The position numbers and the translations under genes were made by a program. 64,000 bases of DNA from an uncultured Candidatus Melainabacteria bacterium (GTDB lineage Bacteria > Cyanobacteriota > Vampirovibrionia > Gastranaerophilales > Gastranaerophilaceae): positions 186,001 through 250,000 of the forward strand of contig CAKUZL010000002.1 of the NCBI GenBank assembly GCA_934718085.1, read 5' to 3'. Shown piece by piece: positions 23,202-32,627 of the stretch. Under the pieces are notes generated by a model. That model searched no databases. It was not told the DNA's origin and saw only the letters and a program-made list of their open reading frames with translations. Numbering within the stretch: the stretch's first letter is position 1; the number at the start of each line of letters is the position of its first letter.

Positions 23202-25730
23202 ATGAAATATTTGAAGGACGAATTTATCGATTTTTTTAACGGCGTAAACGGCGGATTTTTGTTTTCGAAATCTTCCGACGATCCGTTTCGTCCCGATTTT
23301 CCCGTCGATTTGACAGATGCCGAAAAAAATCTTCTTTCGGAAGATTTTAAATCGTTTTCTCATTTGCTTTCTTTTTTGGACGGAACGTTCGATATTTTCG
23401 CACTTTGCGGGTTTGCGGGAAGCAATAAAACTTCTTATCTCAAAATTCTCGAAAAAACTCTCGACCCGAGCGTTTTGTGCTTTTTTATTACGCATTTCGA
23501 AGGCTCCGACCTTGACGACATGCTTCTTGATATTTACAAAAAATTTCTTGTTTTTCAAACCGAGAAAAAAATTGTTTTGCCCAAAACCGACACGAAAGTT
23601 TTTTCGGAAAAAATTAACGTTTATCTGAAATCAACGGGCAAAAAACTGCTTTTTGTCTTTGATTCCGCGGGTGTCCGAAAAGAATCGGACGAAATAATAA
23701 ATTTTATTAAATACGTTTCATCTCTGAAAAATTCAAAGGTTATCGTAACCGGACGCGATTTTACCGCAAACCCTTACGGAAACGGGAATTTTGCCGATTC
23801 CGTCATAACGAAAAACCTTTCGCTCGAAACCTGCGAAGAAATTTTAAAACGTGAAAACGTCGACAGTTCAATCTCTCCCGAGCTTTTCAAAAAAATCAGA
23901 GGTCACAAAATTTGCGTAAAGATGACCGCGATAATCTTAAAACTCCTGAATATGCCGTTAAACGGTTTTTATAACGATTATCTGAAATCCGAAAAACCGT
24001 TCTTCGATTATATGCTCGAAAAAATCATTTCGCTTACTCCCGAAAGATTTTTCAAGGTTTTGTGGTTTTTGTGCGAAATCAGAGTCGGAGTTACCGAAAA
24101 CTTTCTGCTCGGCGAAAAACTTGCGTCGGAATCCGAGCTGAATTACCTTGTCGACAGGCTTTTAATATGCCGCGAAAACGGTTTTGTCTATATGAAAGAC
24201 TATGTCAAACAAAAAATATCCGAAACTTTGCAACCCGAAGACAAAAAGGAGATAAATACTTATCTGGAGCGTCTCTACGACTCTCAGCTTCCCAAAAAGC
24301 CCGGCGAACGCGATTTGAGCATTTCCCGCAGCACGATGCGCAAGGAATCCGCTTACCACCGACAAATCGCCGAAAAAGAGATAGTTCGCCAAAATAAGCC
24401 CAATTCGATATCGTATTTGAGTTACTCGAAAATTATCGGCGGAAATGCCTCGAAAGAACAGTCGAAACCTGCGGAACGTAAGGTTAAACCCGCTCCGAGA
24501 GGGTTTGATTTCAAGCGTGCGTTCTCGGGCAGGGTCAAACTTACCGACGAAGAACGTAAAATCCTTGAAAGACTTGATTTAAGAGCTTCTAAGGCGGAAG
24601 ACTTCTCGTTGAAAGATGTTCGTGACAATCCCGAGCCTGTTCCGAAAAAAACTCCCGAACCTCAAGAAAAAGAGGATTTTTCGACTGTTTTAAACGACGC
24701 GGAAACCGCATTTGCCGAGTTTAAATACGAAAAATCCGCAACTTTGTTTAACAAAGCACTTTCTTTATCGGACGAAGACGAGCATACTGCAGGGCTTAAA
24801 CCGTTTTTGACCGAGCAAATCGCGGTCTGTAAAAGAAAGCTTCAAAATAATGAAGAAGCCTTGCGTTACTTTGATGTTGCCGCAAAATTGTATCTTTCGG
24901 ACGAAAAAATCGAAAAAGTCGTCGAGATTTTGTCGGAAAAGGCGCAAATTTACAAAGAAACGTACAATCGTTCCGCCGAAATAAACGAGTACAAAAAAAT
25001 ATTGCCGTTCGAAGGTAAAATGCCCGAAGAACAAGTTGTGGATGTGCTTTTCAGGTTGTCCGAAGCGGAATTCGATTCCGGAAATAAGCAAGAGGCTTCC
25101 GAATGCGCCCTTAAAGCCATAGATGTTGCGGTTCGGTCGTCGAATAAAATTCTCGTTGCCGAAAGTTGCTTTAAATACGGACTTTGTGCCGACGATGCAG
25201 GCGATTTGAATACCGCTTTCAGATATTACGCGCGTTGCATTCAGGAAAATAATGACCCGAAAACCAATAAATATTTAGCTTTTGCCTACTCCAACATCGC
25301 CGCGGTTTACGAAGAACAAAACTTGATATCAAAAGCCGTAAAATTTTACGAAGAAGCTTTAAAAATCGATAAATTGAACGAAAATTACGAAGGCATGTTT
25401 TTCGAATATTCGAAACTTTCGGAATTTGCCGCCGCAGCTTCGACCGAAATTGCGCTAAAATACCTGTTTTCGGCTCTGGATTGCGCAAAACAAATTAAAG
25501 ACAACATGGGTGCCGCTTCAACTTACATGAAAATCGGAGACCTTTATTATGACTCGAATTCCGTGAAAGAGTCTCTCGAATATTACCTTCTCGCCAAGGC
25601 TCTTTTAATCAAACAACCTCGCGAAAGAGACGTTCGCCGTGTGAATTTGCGGATTGACGATATGAAGCGAAAAATCGGACCCGTGATGTTCGACTCGATG
25701 CTGAAAAGAATTCAAGGAACCGACCAATGA
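23202..25730 (+). CDS. STAND-like P-loop ATPase with C-terminal TPR array (842 aa)
   Basis: Layout resembles bacterial signal-transduction NTPases (STAND). A P-loop lies at about 70-77 (GFAGSNKT; Asn replaces the Gly before Lys). A Walker B strand follows at 149-154 (LLFVFDSAG), and a sensor strand at 180-186 (KVIVTGRD). A helical/winged-helix part spans about 190-390, and a basic, probably disordered linker about 390-490. TPR repeats run from about 500 to 830 (YEKSATLFNKALSLSDED, KAVKFYEEALKID, ESLEYYLLAKALL). There is no signal peptide. STAND proteins sense a ligand and oligomerise; some are immune receptors, others regulators. The gene overlaps rsmG by 4 nt. The shorter start at 23202 was chosen because of the promoter position; an ATG at 23184 is the alternative. 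Confidence 0.7.
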   Translation: MKYLKDEFIDFFNGVNGGFLFSKSSDDPFRPDFPVDLTDAEKNLLSEDFKSFSHLLSFLDGTFDIFALCGFAGSNKTSYLKILEKTLDPSVLCFFITHFEGSDLDDMLLDIYKKFLVFQTEKKIVLPKTDTKVFSEKINVYLKSTGKKLLFVFDSAGVRKESDEIINFIKYVSSLKNSKVIVTGRDFTANPYGNGNFADSVITKNLSLETCEEILKRENVDSSISPELFKKIRGHKICVKMTAIILKLLNMPLNGFYNDYLKSEKPFFDYMLEKIISLTPERFFKVLWFLCEIRVGVTENFLLGEKLASESELNYLVDRLLICRENGFVYMKDYVKQKISETLQPEDKKEINTYLERLYDSQLPKKPGERDLSISRSTMRKESAYHRQIAEKEIVRQNKPNSISYLSYSKIIGGNASKEQSKPAERKVKPAPRGFDFKRAFSGRVKLTDEERKILERLDLRASKAEDFSLKDVRDNPEPVPKKTPEPQEKEDFSTVLNDAETAFAEFKYEKSATLFNKALSLSDEDEHTAGLKPFLTEQIAVCKRKLQNNEEALRYFDVAAKLYLSDEKIEKVVEILSEKAQIYKETYNRSAEINEYKKILPFEGKMPEEQVVDVLFRLSEAEFDSGNKQEASECALKAIDVAVRSSNKILVAESCFKYGLCADDAGDLNTAFRYYARCIQENNDPKTNKYLAFAYSNIAAVYEEQNLISKAVKFYEEALKIDKLNENYEGMFFEYSKLSEFAAAASTEIALKYLFSALDCAKQIKDNMGAASTYMKIGDLYYDSNSVKESLEYYLLAKALLIKQPRERDVRRVNLRIDDMKRKIGPVMFDSMLKRIQGTDQ

Positions 25731-26317
25731 CAAACGATGAAATTTTTTACAACTTAATCCTCGATTACCCCGGGAATTTAATGAGCAAAAACGCCAAAAA
25801 CGACGTTTTGACGAAGCATATCCCCGATTCGGAGGCTATAGAAAAGTTTTTCGAAAAATACGGAACTGTCGAGTCGTTGCTTGATATCGGCTCCGGCGGC
25901 GGTTTTCCCGCCGTTCCGATTGCATATTCGTATCCCGATTTGTCCGTCACTGCGGTTGATTCGGTCAACAAAAAAATAAATTTTCTGAAATCTGTCAAAG
26001 AAGTCATGAATTTACAAAATTTTCACCCCGTATGTGCCAGAATTGAGCAAAAAAACGAGCTTTCGGGGAAAAAGTTTGACGTGATTACATCGCGTGCGCT
26101 TGCAAAAACCGAACTTTTGATAAAATACTCGGCACCGTATCTCAAAAAAGGCGGATATTCGGTATTTTACAAGGCTTTGACCGCCGACGAAGAAACCGCC
26201 GAAGCCCGAAAAATTTTGCCGAAATACAATATGAAATTTGTCGAAAATATCGATTACAAGCTTGATTTCGACGAAAATATCACCCGCTGTCTTGTGGTTT
26301 TTCAAAAAATTGCGTAA
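25727..26317 (+). CDS. rsmG: 16S rRNA (guanine-N7)-methyltransferase RsmG
   Basis: Methylates G527 of 16S rRNA (E. coli numbering). The 196 residues contain the SAM-binding core LLDIGSGGGFPAVPIAYSYP and VTAVDSVNKKINFLKSVKEVM, then ARIEQKN and DVITSRALAKTELLIKYSAPYLKKGG, which are diagnostic for GidB/RsmG. The ATG overlaps the stop of the STAND-TPR gene (ATGA), so expression is coupled to it. Confidence 0.93.
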   Translation: MTNDEIFYNLILDYPGNLMSKNAKNDVLTKHIPDSEAIEKFFEKYGTVESLLDIGSGGGFPAVPIAYSYPDLSVTAVDSVNKKINFLKSVKEVMNLQNFHPVCARIEQKNELSGKKFDVITSRALAKTELLIKYSAPYLKKGGYSVFYKALTADEETAEARKILPKYNMKFVENIDYKLDFDENITRCLVVFQKIA

Positions 26318-26406
26318 ATTTTTGTAAATTTTTTGTAACAGGTTATTAAAAAAACGACAAAATCCTTTGTTGCCGGTATCATTTTATATATAAACGGAGG
26401 ATTTTT

Positions 26407-27498
26407 ATGGGAAAAACAGCTTTAATAACGGGTATAACCGGTCAGGACGGCTCTTATTTGGCGGAACTGTTGCTCGAAAAAGGGTACGAAGTTCACGGTA
26501 TGAAGCGCCGCGCATCGTCTTTTAACACGCAAAGAATAGATCATCTTTACCAAGACGTTCATAACAAAAACGCAATGTTTAAGCTACATTACGGAGATTT
26601 GACCGACAGCACGAATTTGATAAGATTAATTCAGGAAATTCAACCGGACGAAATTTACAACCTGGCGGCTCAATCGCACGTAAAAGTGTCGTTCGACTGC
26701 CCCGAATACACCGCAAATGCCGACGGACTCGGTACTTTGCGCCTCCTCGAAGCAATCAGAATTTTAAAACTCGAAGACAAAACGAAATTTTATCAGGCGT
26801 CAACCAGCGAACTTTTCGGATTGGTGCGCGAAACTCCCCAAAAAGAAACGACTCCGTTTTATCCGCGTTCTCCCTATGCTTGCGCAAAACTTTACGCATA
26901 CTGGATTACCGTCAATTATCGCGAAGGCTACAATATCTTCGGTTGTAACGGAATTTTGTTTAATCACGAAAGCCCTCGAAGAGGCGAAACCTTTGTAACA
27001 AGAAAGATTACTCGCGCCGCGGCTGATATCAAAACAGGTCTGCAGGATAAGTTGTTCCTCGGAAACCTCAGCTCCAAGCGCGATTGGGGACATGCCAAAG
27101 ATTACGTCGAAGGCATGTGGCGAATTTTGCAACAAGACAAGCCTGACGACTATGTCCTTGCAACGGGCGTAACAACAACCATTCGCGACTTTTGCATCGC
27201 GGCGTTCAAAGAAGTCGGAATAGATCTCGAATTTTCGGGTGAAGGCGTCGACGAAAAAGGCGTGGATAAAGCTACCGGAAAGGTTTTGGTCGAAGTCGAT
27301 CCGAGATATTTCAGACCGACCGAAGTAGATCTTCTTCTCGGCGACAGCGCAAAAGCCCGCAAACAACTCGGTTGGGAGCCCAAGTACGATTTGGATGCTC
27401 TCATAAAAGAAATGGTGGCTGAAGACCTTAAAGAGGCGCAAAAATCGGGATTTTTGCTCTCCGAAGGGTACGAAGTTTTGCAATCTCAAGAGGCTTAA
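26407..27498 (+). CDS. gmd: GDP-mannose 4,6-dehydratase
   Basis: Converts GDP-D-mannose to GDP-4-keto-6-deoxymannose. The 363 residues start with the NAD(P)-binding [21 protein letters not shown] and [15 protein letters not shown]. They include [12 protein letters not shown], the catalytic segment [15 protein letters not shown] (Tyr-x3-Lys), [20 protein letters not shown], and [21 protein letters not shown]. First gene of the twelve-gene surface-sugar operon, with a GGAGG ribosome-binding site. With the next gene it yields GDP-L-fucose. Confidence 0.96.
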   Translation: MGKTALITGITGQDGSYLAELLLEKGYEVHGMKRRASSFNTQRIDHLYQDVHNKNAMFKLHYGDLTDSTNLIRLIQEIQPDEIYNLAAQSHVKVSFDCPEYTANADGLGTLRLLEAIRILKLEDKTKFYQASTSELFGLVRETPQKETTPFYPRSPYACAKLYAYWITVNYREGYNIFGCNGILFNHESPRRGETFVTRKITRAAADIKTGLQDKLFLGNLSSKRDWGHAKDYVEGMWRILQQDKPDDYVLATGVTTTIRDFCIAAFKEVGIDLEFSGEGVDEKGVDKATGKVLVEVDPRYFRPTEVDLLLGDSAKARKQLGWEPKYDLDALIKEMVAEDLKEAQKSGFLLSEGYEVLQSQEA

Positions 27499-27499
27499 A

Positions 27500-28564
27500 A
27501 TGGAAAAAAACGCGAAAATTTATGTAGCGGGGCACAAAGGACTTGTCGGTTCCGCGATTTGCAGAAGATTGAAAGCCGAAGGGTTCGAAAATATTATCGG
27601 ACGCTCTTCGCACGAGCTTGATTTGACAAATCAGGCGCAGACGGAGCGGTTTTTTGAAACCGAACGACCCGATTACGTATTTCTGGCGGCGGCAAAAGTC
27701 GGCGGAATTATGGCAAATTCGACATATCCCGCGGATTTTATATACAAAAATCTTATGATTTCGACAAACGTCATAAATTCGGCTTATAAATTCGGGGTCA
27801 AAAAGCTTATGAATTTGGGCTCAAGCTGCATTTATCCGAGGCTCGCTCCTCAACCGATGAAGGAAGATTGCCTTTTGACCTCGGAGCTCGAAAAAACAAA
27901 CGAGGCGTATGCTTTGGCGAAAATTGCCGCAATCAAGCTTTGCAGATATTATAACCAACAGTACGGAACGAATTTCATTTCCGTAATGCCGACAAATCAA
28001 TACGGAATCGGAGATAATTTCAATATGGAAACGGCACACTTGTTGCCGATGATAATGAGAAGATTTCACCTTGCCAAATTGTTGGCGAACGACGATTTTA
28101 AGGCGATTTCCAAGGATTTGAAAAAATACAAGCTCGGTTGGGGTCTTGACGATTCCATAGATTTTTCGAGTGAAAAATCCATGGAAGAAGCTCTGAACAA
28201 AATCGGGGCATACCGCGATAAAGCGGTACTTTGGGGTGACGGGTCGGTGTTCCGCGAAATGATGAGCTCCGACGATTTGGCGGATGCTTGCGTTTACCTC
28301 ATGCAAAACAAAGATTACGACGAAATCGGAGAACTCGTTAATATTACCGCGGGTGACGACATTCAACTGAAAGATTTGTTTGAAATCGTGAAAAAAATCG
28401 TCGGTTTCGAAGGTACTCTCGAGTACGACAAAACCAAGCCGAACGGTACTCCTCGAAAAATGATGGACGAGACGAAAATAAAATCTTTGGGCTGGAGTCC
28501 GAAAATTTCGTTGGAAAACGGCGTAAAAGACTTTTATGATTGGTATGTGAAGGAATCTGTATGA
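27500..28564 (+). CDS. fcl: GDP-L-fucose synthase
   Basis: Epimerises and reduces GDP-4-keto-6-deoxymannose to GDP-L-fucose. Motifs include VAGHKGLVGSAICRRL, AAAKVGGIMANSTYPADFIY, LNLGSSCIYPRLAPQPMKEDCLL, NEAYALAKIAAIKLCRYYN, and VMPTNQYGIGDNF. At 354 aa it is longer than the usual ~320 because of an insertion at about 198-250 (LAKLLANDDFKAISKDLKKY and the following acidic helix), before LWGDGSVFREMM. It starts 1 nt after the gmd stop and overlaps the next gene by ATGA. Confidence 0.95.
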   Translation: MEKNAKIYVAGHKGLVGSAICRRLKAEGFENIIGRSSHELDLTNQAQTERFFETERPDYVFLAAAKVGGIMANSTYPADFIYKNLMISTNVINSAYKFGVKKLMNLGSSCIYPRLAPQPMKEDCLLTSELEKTNEAYALAKIAAIKLCRYYNQQYGTNFISVMPTNQYGIGDNFNMETAHLLPMIMRRFHLAKLLANDDFKAISKDLKKYKLGWGLDDSIDFSSEKSMEEALNKIGAYRDKAVLWGDGSVFREMMSSDDLADACVYLMQNKDYDEIGELVNITAGDDIQLKDLFEIVKKIVGFEGTLEYDKTKPNGTPRKMMDETKIKSLGWSPKISLENGVKDFYDWYVKESV

Positions 28565-29469
28565 ATCCGACGGTAACGGTTGTCACAATTGTATACAATC
28601 TTGTAAAAGCGAACAGAGAGGCTGTCTTTCGGCGGTGTGTCGAGTCCGTGCATGACCAAACTTATGCGCAAATCGAGCACATTATAATCGACGGAGCTTC
28701 GGATGACGGAACGCTCGAGCTTGTCGGAGAATACGTCGAAAAAGGTTGGGTGAAGTGCTATTCGGAGAAGGATTCCGGAATTTACAACGCCATGAACAAC
28801 GGTATAAAACACGCAAACGGTAAATATATTGCGTTTTTAAACTCCGACGACTTCTGGTTCGGCAAAGATTGCGTCGAAAAGAACGTCGCGGCTTTGGAGG
28901 GTGAAAACGCCGACTATTCTTATTCCGATACCTGTTTTTTGTATGACGGGGGAAAGCGCAAAAAGTATTCGAAGGCGGCTCTTCGTAAAATTTTGTACAA
29001 AATGCCGTTTTGTCATCAGACGATGTTTACAAAGCTGGAAACTTTGCGAAACGAAGGGTGTTTTAACGAAAAATACCGCGGGGCGGGCGATTATGACTTG
29101 ATGTTGCGTTTGTTTTTGAAAGGTTATAAATCGGTCTGTGTCGAAGGTTGTTTTACCGGGTTTTCGGTTGCCGGATGGTCGGTACAAAACTCGAAAGTCA
29201 GCGATAACGAGTTTGTCGAGGCTTTGTCGTCTCATTTGTCCGACATTTTGACTCGCGAAGAATGTGAACAAATGTTTCAAACAAGAATTGTTCCCGAAAA
29301 ACTTCTTGATTACGAAAAGTTGCTGATTTCAAAGAAAGATTACAACTTAAATAAAATTGACAATATTTTGTATAAAATAAAAAATATTCGGGGTAAAATA
29401 ATAAGCATAAGGTTGAACAAAACACCGAAAGTTTTCAGGTTGTTCGGAATTGATTTTATAAAGGAATAA
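28561..29469 (+). CDS. Family 2 glycosyltransferase
   Basis: Transfers a sugar from a nucleotide donor. The 302-residue GT-A protein has VTVVTIVYNLVKANREAVFR, HIIIDGASDDGTLELV, SEKDSGIYNAMNNGIKHANG, and the metal-binding LNSDDFW. It resembles colanic-acid/O-antigen WcaA/WcaE-type enzymes that follow gmd-fcl. The C-terminal ~60 residues are Lys/Ile-rich. The ATG at 28561 overlaps the fcl stop. Donor and acceptor cannot be told; GDP-fucose is a natural guess from the neighbours. Confidence 0.85.
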   Translation: MNPTVTVVTIVYNLVKANREAVFRRCVESVHDQTYAQIEHIIIDGASDDGTLELVGEYVEKGWVKCYSEKDSGIYNAMNNGIKHANGKYIAFLNSDDFWFGKDCVEKNVAALEGENADYSYSDTCFLYDGGKRKKYSKAALRKILYKMPFCHQTMFTKLETLRNEGCFNEKYRGAGDYDLMLRLFLKGYKSVCVEGCFTGFSVAGWSVQNSKVSDNEFVEALSSHLSDILTREECEQMFQTRIVPEKLLDYEKLLISKKDYNLNKIDNILYKIKNIRGKIISIRLNKTPKVFRLFGIDFIKE

Positions 29470-29473
29470 AGGT

Positions 29474-30466
29474 ATGTTAAACGGAAAAACGATATTGATT
29501 ACGGGCGGAACGGGGAGTTTCGGCAAAAAATTCATCAAAACGGTATTTGAAAAATATCCCGACGTAAAAAAGGTTATAGTCTATTCGAGGGACGAGTTTA
29601 AGCAGTTTATGATGCAAAACATGCCGGAGTTCAAGGTGCATTCCGACAAAATGAGATATTTTATCGGCGATGTTCGCGACGAATCCCGTTTGATGAGGGC
29701 GTTTGAAGACGTTGATGTCGTAATCCATGCCGCAGCATTGAAGCAGGTTCCCGCGTGCGAATACAACCCGTTCGAGGCGGTAAAAACAAACGTTATGGGA
29801 GCTCAAAACGTAATCAATGCGGCTATCGACAGAGGCGTCAAAAAAGTCGTCGCTTTGTCTACGGATAAAGCCTGCGCGCCAATCAACCTTTACGGCGCGA
29901 CGAAACTTTGTTCCGATAAATTGTTCATCGCGGGAAATTCGTATTGCGGTAAAAAAGATACCCGTTTTTGTGTTGTAAGATACGGAAACGTAGCGGGCTC
30001 GCGAGGTTCTGTTATTCCGTTCTTCAAAAAGCTTGTCGAAGAAGGCGCAAAAGAACTTCCCGTAACCGATATGAAAATGACCAGATTTTGGCTGAAACTC
30101 GAGCAGGCTGTCGAAATGGTTTTGGAAGCTCTTGCGACGATGCAGGGCGGAGAATTGTACGTCAAGAAAATTCCTTCGATGAGAATGCCGGATTTGGCAA
30201 AAGCTGTGGCTCCGAATTTGGGAATAAAAGAAGTCGGAATTCGTCCCGGCGAAAAAATTCACGAGCAAATGATAACGACCGAAGATGCCCGAAATACAAT
30301 CGAAACTAAGGATTATTACATAATTTTGCCTCAAATCGATTTTGAAAACATCGAGTATAAGTATCCCGGCGCAAAGCCCGTTCCCGAAGGATTTGAGTAT
30401 CATTCCGGCAATAACGACAGATGGCTTACCGTTGAAGACATGCAAAAATTGATAAGTGAAATATAA
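29474..30466 (+). CDS. pseB: UDP-N-acetylglucosamine 4,6-dehydratase (inverting), pseudaminic acid pathway
   Basis: First step of pseudaminic acid synthesis, giving UDP-4-keto-6-deoxy-L-AltNAc. The 330 residues show ILITGGTGSFGKKFIKTV, YSRDEFKQFMM, the PseB/FlaA1 catalytic segment STDKACAPINLYGATKLCSDKL, VRYGNVAGSRGSVIPFFKKL, and VTDMKMTRFW. The small soluble form (no membrane domain) fits PseB rather than the long PglF/WbpM type. A 4-nt gap follows the glycosyltransferase gene. Confidence 0.93.
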   Translation: MLNGKTILITGGTGSFGKKFIKTVFEKYPDVKKVIVYSRDEFKQFMMQNMPEFKVHSDKMRYFIGDVRDESRLMRAFEDVDVVIHAAALKQVPACEYNPFEAVKTNVMGAQNVINAAIDRGVKKVVALSTDKACAPINLYGATKLCSDKLFIAGNSYCGKKDTRFCVVRYGNVAGSRGSVIPFFKKLVEEGAKELPVTDMKMTRFWLKLEQAVEMVLEALATMQGGELYVKKIPSMRMPDLAKAVAPNLGIKEVGIRPGEKIHEQMITTEDARNTIETKDYYIILPQIDFENIEYKYPGAKPVPEGFEYHSGNNDRWLTVEDMQKLISEI

Positions 30467-30476
30467 GAGAATAAAT

Positions 30477-31589
30477 ATGAAAACTTACGGTTACGGAAAA
30501 CAACATTTGGAATTTGACGACTACCTTGCGGTGTTGAAAACATTGGCTTCGCCGTTTTTGACGTGCGGTCCGAAGGTAAAAGAATTTGAACGAAAAATTT
30601 GCGAATACACGGGTGCAAAATATTGTGTTGTCGTAAATTCGGCAACTTCGGGGCTTCATATCGCAATGGCTGCGGCTGGAGTCGGTGTCGGAGACGAGGT
30701 AATAACTTCCCCGATAACTTTTCTGTCGAGCGCGAATTGTGCAAGGTTTGTCGGAGCGGATGTTCGTTTTGCGGATGTTGAGCCCGAAACCGCAAATATC
30801 GATCCCGAAGAAATTCGAAAACAAATTACCGAAAGGACAAAAGCTGTTGTTCCCGTTCATTTTGCGGGGCAGTCTTGTGATATGAAGGCGATAAACGATG
30901 TTTTGTGGGATACTCACAGAAAAATTTATATTATCGAAGACGCGGCGCACGCAATCGGTTCGGAGTACAACGGAACAAAGGTCGGGTCGTGCAAATATTC
31001 CGATATGACAGTTTTTTCGTTCCATCCCGTGAAGACGATTACAACCTGCGAAGGCGGTGCCGTAACGACAAACGACGAAGAGCTTTACAAAAAACTTTTG
31101 GCATACAGAGCTCACGGCATGCATAAAGACGGCGAAATGACGAAAACCTGGGAATACGAAATGCGCGAACTCGGATACAATTATCGAATGACCGATGTTC
31201 AGGCGGCTTTGGGAATTTCTCAGCTGAAAAAACTTGACCGTTTCAAAAAACGCAGACGCGAAATCGTCGATTTTTACAATAAACATCTCGGAGTAAAACA
31301 TTTGGTGGAAAAACCCTTTTCAAACGCTTGTTTCCACCTGTATCCGATTCTTGTCGAAAATCGAAAAGAATTTTACTTTGACGCAAAAAAAGCAGGGTTG
31401 AATCTTCAGGTTCATTATATTCCGGTTCATACACAACCTTATTATCGCTCGCTTTACGGTAACGAAAAAAAATTTCGTAACGCAGAGTATTACTACGAGC
31501 ATTGCATTTCTTTGCCTTTGTACTATGATTTGAGTGATAAAGACTTAGTTGAAATCGTAAAGAGAATTAAGCTTTTATTGCACCTGTAG
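30477..31589 (+). CDS. pseC: UDP-4-amino-4,6-dideoxy-L-AltNAc aminotransferase
   Basis: PLP-dependent aminotransferase of the DegT/DnrJ/EryC1 family, acting on the PseB product. Recognisable parts are FLTCGPKVKEFERKICEYTG, VVNSATSGLHIAMAAAGVGVGDEVITSP, IEDAAHAIGSEYNGTKVG, and the PLP-lysine motif FSFHPVKTITTCEGGA. A C-terminal HYIPVHTQPYYRSL is typical of PseC. A longer frame begins at a GTG at 30456, inside pseB. The ATG at 30477 has an AAGAGA site and matches family length (370 aa). Confidence 0.93.
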   Translation: MKTYGYGKQHLEFDDYLAVLKTLASPFLTCGPKVKEFERKICEYTGAKYCVVVNSATSGLHIAMAAAGVGVGDEVITSPITFLSSANCARFVGADVRFADVEPETANIDPEEIRKQITERTKAVVPVHFAGQSCDMKAINDVLWDTHRKIYIIEDAAHAIGSEYNGTKVGSCKYSDMTVFSFHPVKTITTCEGGAVTTNDEELYKKLLAYRAHGMHKDGEMTKTWEYEMRELGYNYRMTDVQAALGISQLKKLDRFKKRRREIVDFYNKHLGVKHLVEKPFSNACFHLYPILVENRKEFYFDAKKAGLNLQVHYIPVHTQPYYRSLYGNEKKFRNAEYYYEHCISLPLYYDLSDKDLVEIVKRIKLLLHL

Positions 31590-31604
31590 TTGGCGGAGAA
31601 TTGT

Positions 31605-32627
31605 ATGGAAATAGAAAGATTGACGCAGGAAAACCTTGAAGAGTGGGATGATTTTGCGAAAAATTCGGATACGGCATGGTTCAGACATACGTCGGCATGG
31701 CAGAAGTATTCGATGTGTTGCAGGTTTGATTCGGATTCGAAAAATTATTCGTTTTTTGTAAAACAAAATCGCGAGATTGTTGCGACGGTTCCGTTGATTA
31801 CCGAATATAACTACGAAAATCGTTCGGAACAAAGGTTTGCCTTTTACGGTGATTATACGCCGCTTCCCGCGTTTAAAAACGATTGCGGAATTAATAAAAA
31901 AGCTTTGAAAACCGCGATAAACGAAGAAATTTTGCGTGTTGCCCGCGAAAATAACGTTACAAGCGGGATTTTTTGTATTGACCCGTTGATTGAAAAGACT
32001 TATCAAAACGATTTTGTGTTGTTCGATATGATGGGCGACGGCGGAAATTTGCACGTTACGACGACAAACATCGCGGATTTGCGTCTTGACGAAGATGTTC
32101 TTTTGCGAGAAATGAGAAAAGGTCATAAAGCCGCGATAAAGCAGGCTTTAAAGAAGGACGGTTATCGCGTCGATATTTTTGACGACACGAACGTAACCAA
32201 AGAAATTTTGTTGAAATTTAAAGAAATTCACAAGATTGACGCCGGAAGGCAAACTCGGACGGATGAGTCATGGGATTGTATGTACGAGTGGATTTTGGCG
32301 AAAAATGCCGTGCTTGTGATGTTGTACGTGGACGAAATCGGCGATTATTGTTCCGGGCTGTTTGCAATAACTTATAAAAAAGGGGCTTATTACGGTTCGT
32401 TTTCGACTACCGATTCCAAAATTTTGAACGGACTCGGCGGGTATATAATGCAATGGCGAACGATACAATATTTAAAAGCTCACGGGTACGAAAAATACGA
32501 CATCGGGCGAAATATTTACAATACCGATAATTTGAAATTAAAAGAAATCGCAAAATACAAAAGGGGCTTTAGAACAGGGGAAAGCCTTGCCGTTACTTAC
32601 GATTTCGCATATGAGGATAACAAATAA
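31605..32627 (+). CDS. FemAB-like GNAT-fold transferase in the sugar operon
   Basis: A 340-residue protein of the FemAB/lipid II:glycine glycyltransferase-like group. The first part has SDTAWFRHTSAWQKYSM and VPLITEYNYENR, and YGDYTPLPAFKND. The second GNAT half has LREMRKGHKAAIKQALKKDG and FKEIHKIDAGRQTR, then GLFAITYKKGAYYGSFS and IQYLKAHGYEKYDIGR. Such proteins join aminoacyl or acyl groups to amines. In this operon an amino group on the nonulosonate is a plausible target, but this is inference. A TTG at 31590 would give a longer form; the ATG at 31605 has GGCGGAG upstream. Confidence 0.7.
   Translation: MEIERLTQENLEEWDDFAKNSDTAWFRHTSAWQKYSMCCRFDSDSKNYSFFVKQNREIVATVPLITEYNYENRSEQRFAFYGDYTPLPAFKNDCGINKKALKTAINEEILRVARENNVTSGIFCIDPLIEKTYQNDFVLFDMMGDGGNLHVTTTNIADLRLDEDVLLREMRKGHKAAIKQALKKDGYRVDIFDDTNVTKEILLKFKEIHKIDAGRQTRTDESWDCMYEWILAKNAVLVMLYVDEIGDYCSGLFAITYKKGAYYGSFSTTDSKILNGLGGYIMQWRTIQYLKAHGYEKYDIGRNIYNTDNLKLKEIAKYKRGFRTGESLAVTYDFAYEDNK

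Noticed and set aside
23202..26317. STAND-TPR plus rsmG as an anti-phage defence operon
   Set aside because: RsmG is a housekeeping rRNA methylase, there is no effector domain, and no other defence or mobile genes lie nearby. Kept only as a signalling-protein finding.
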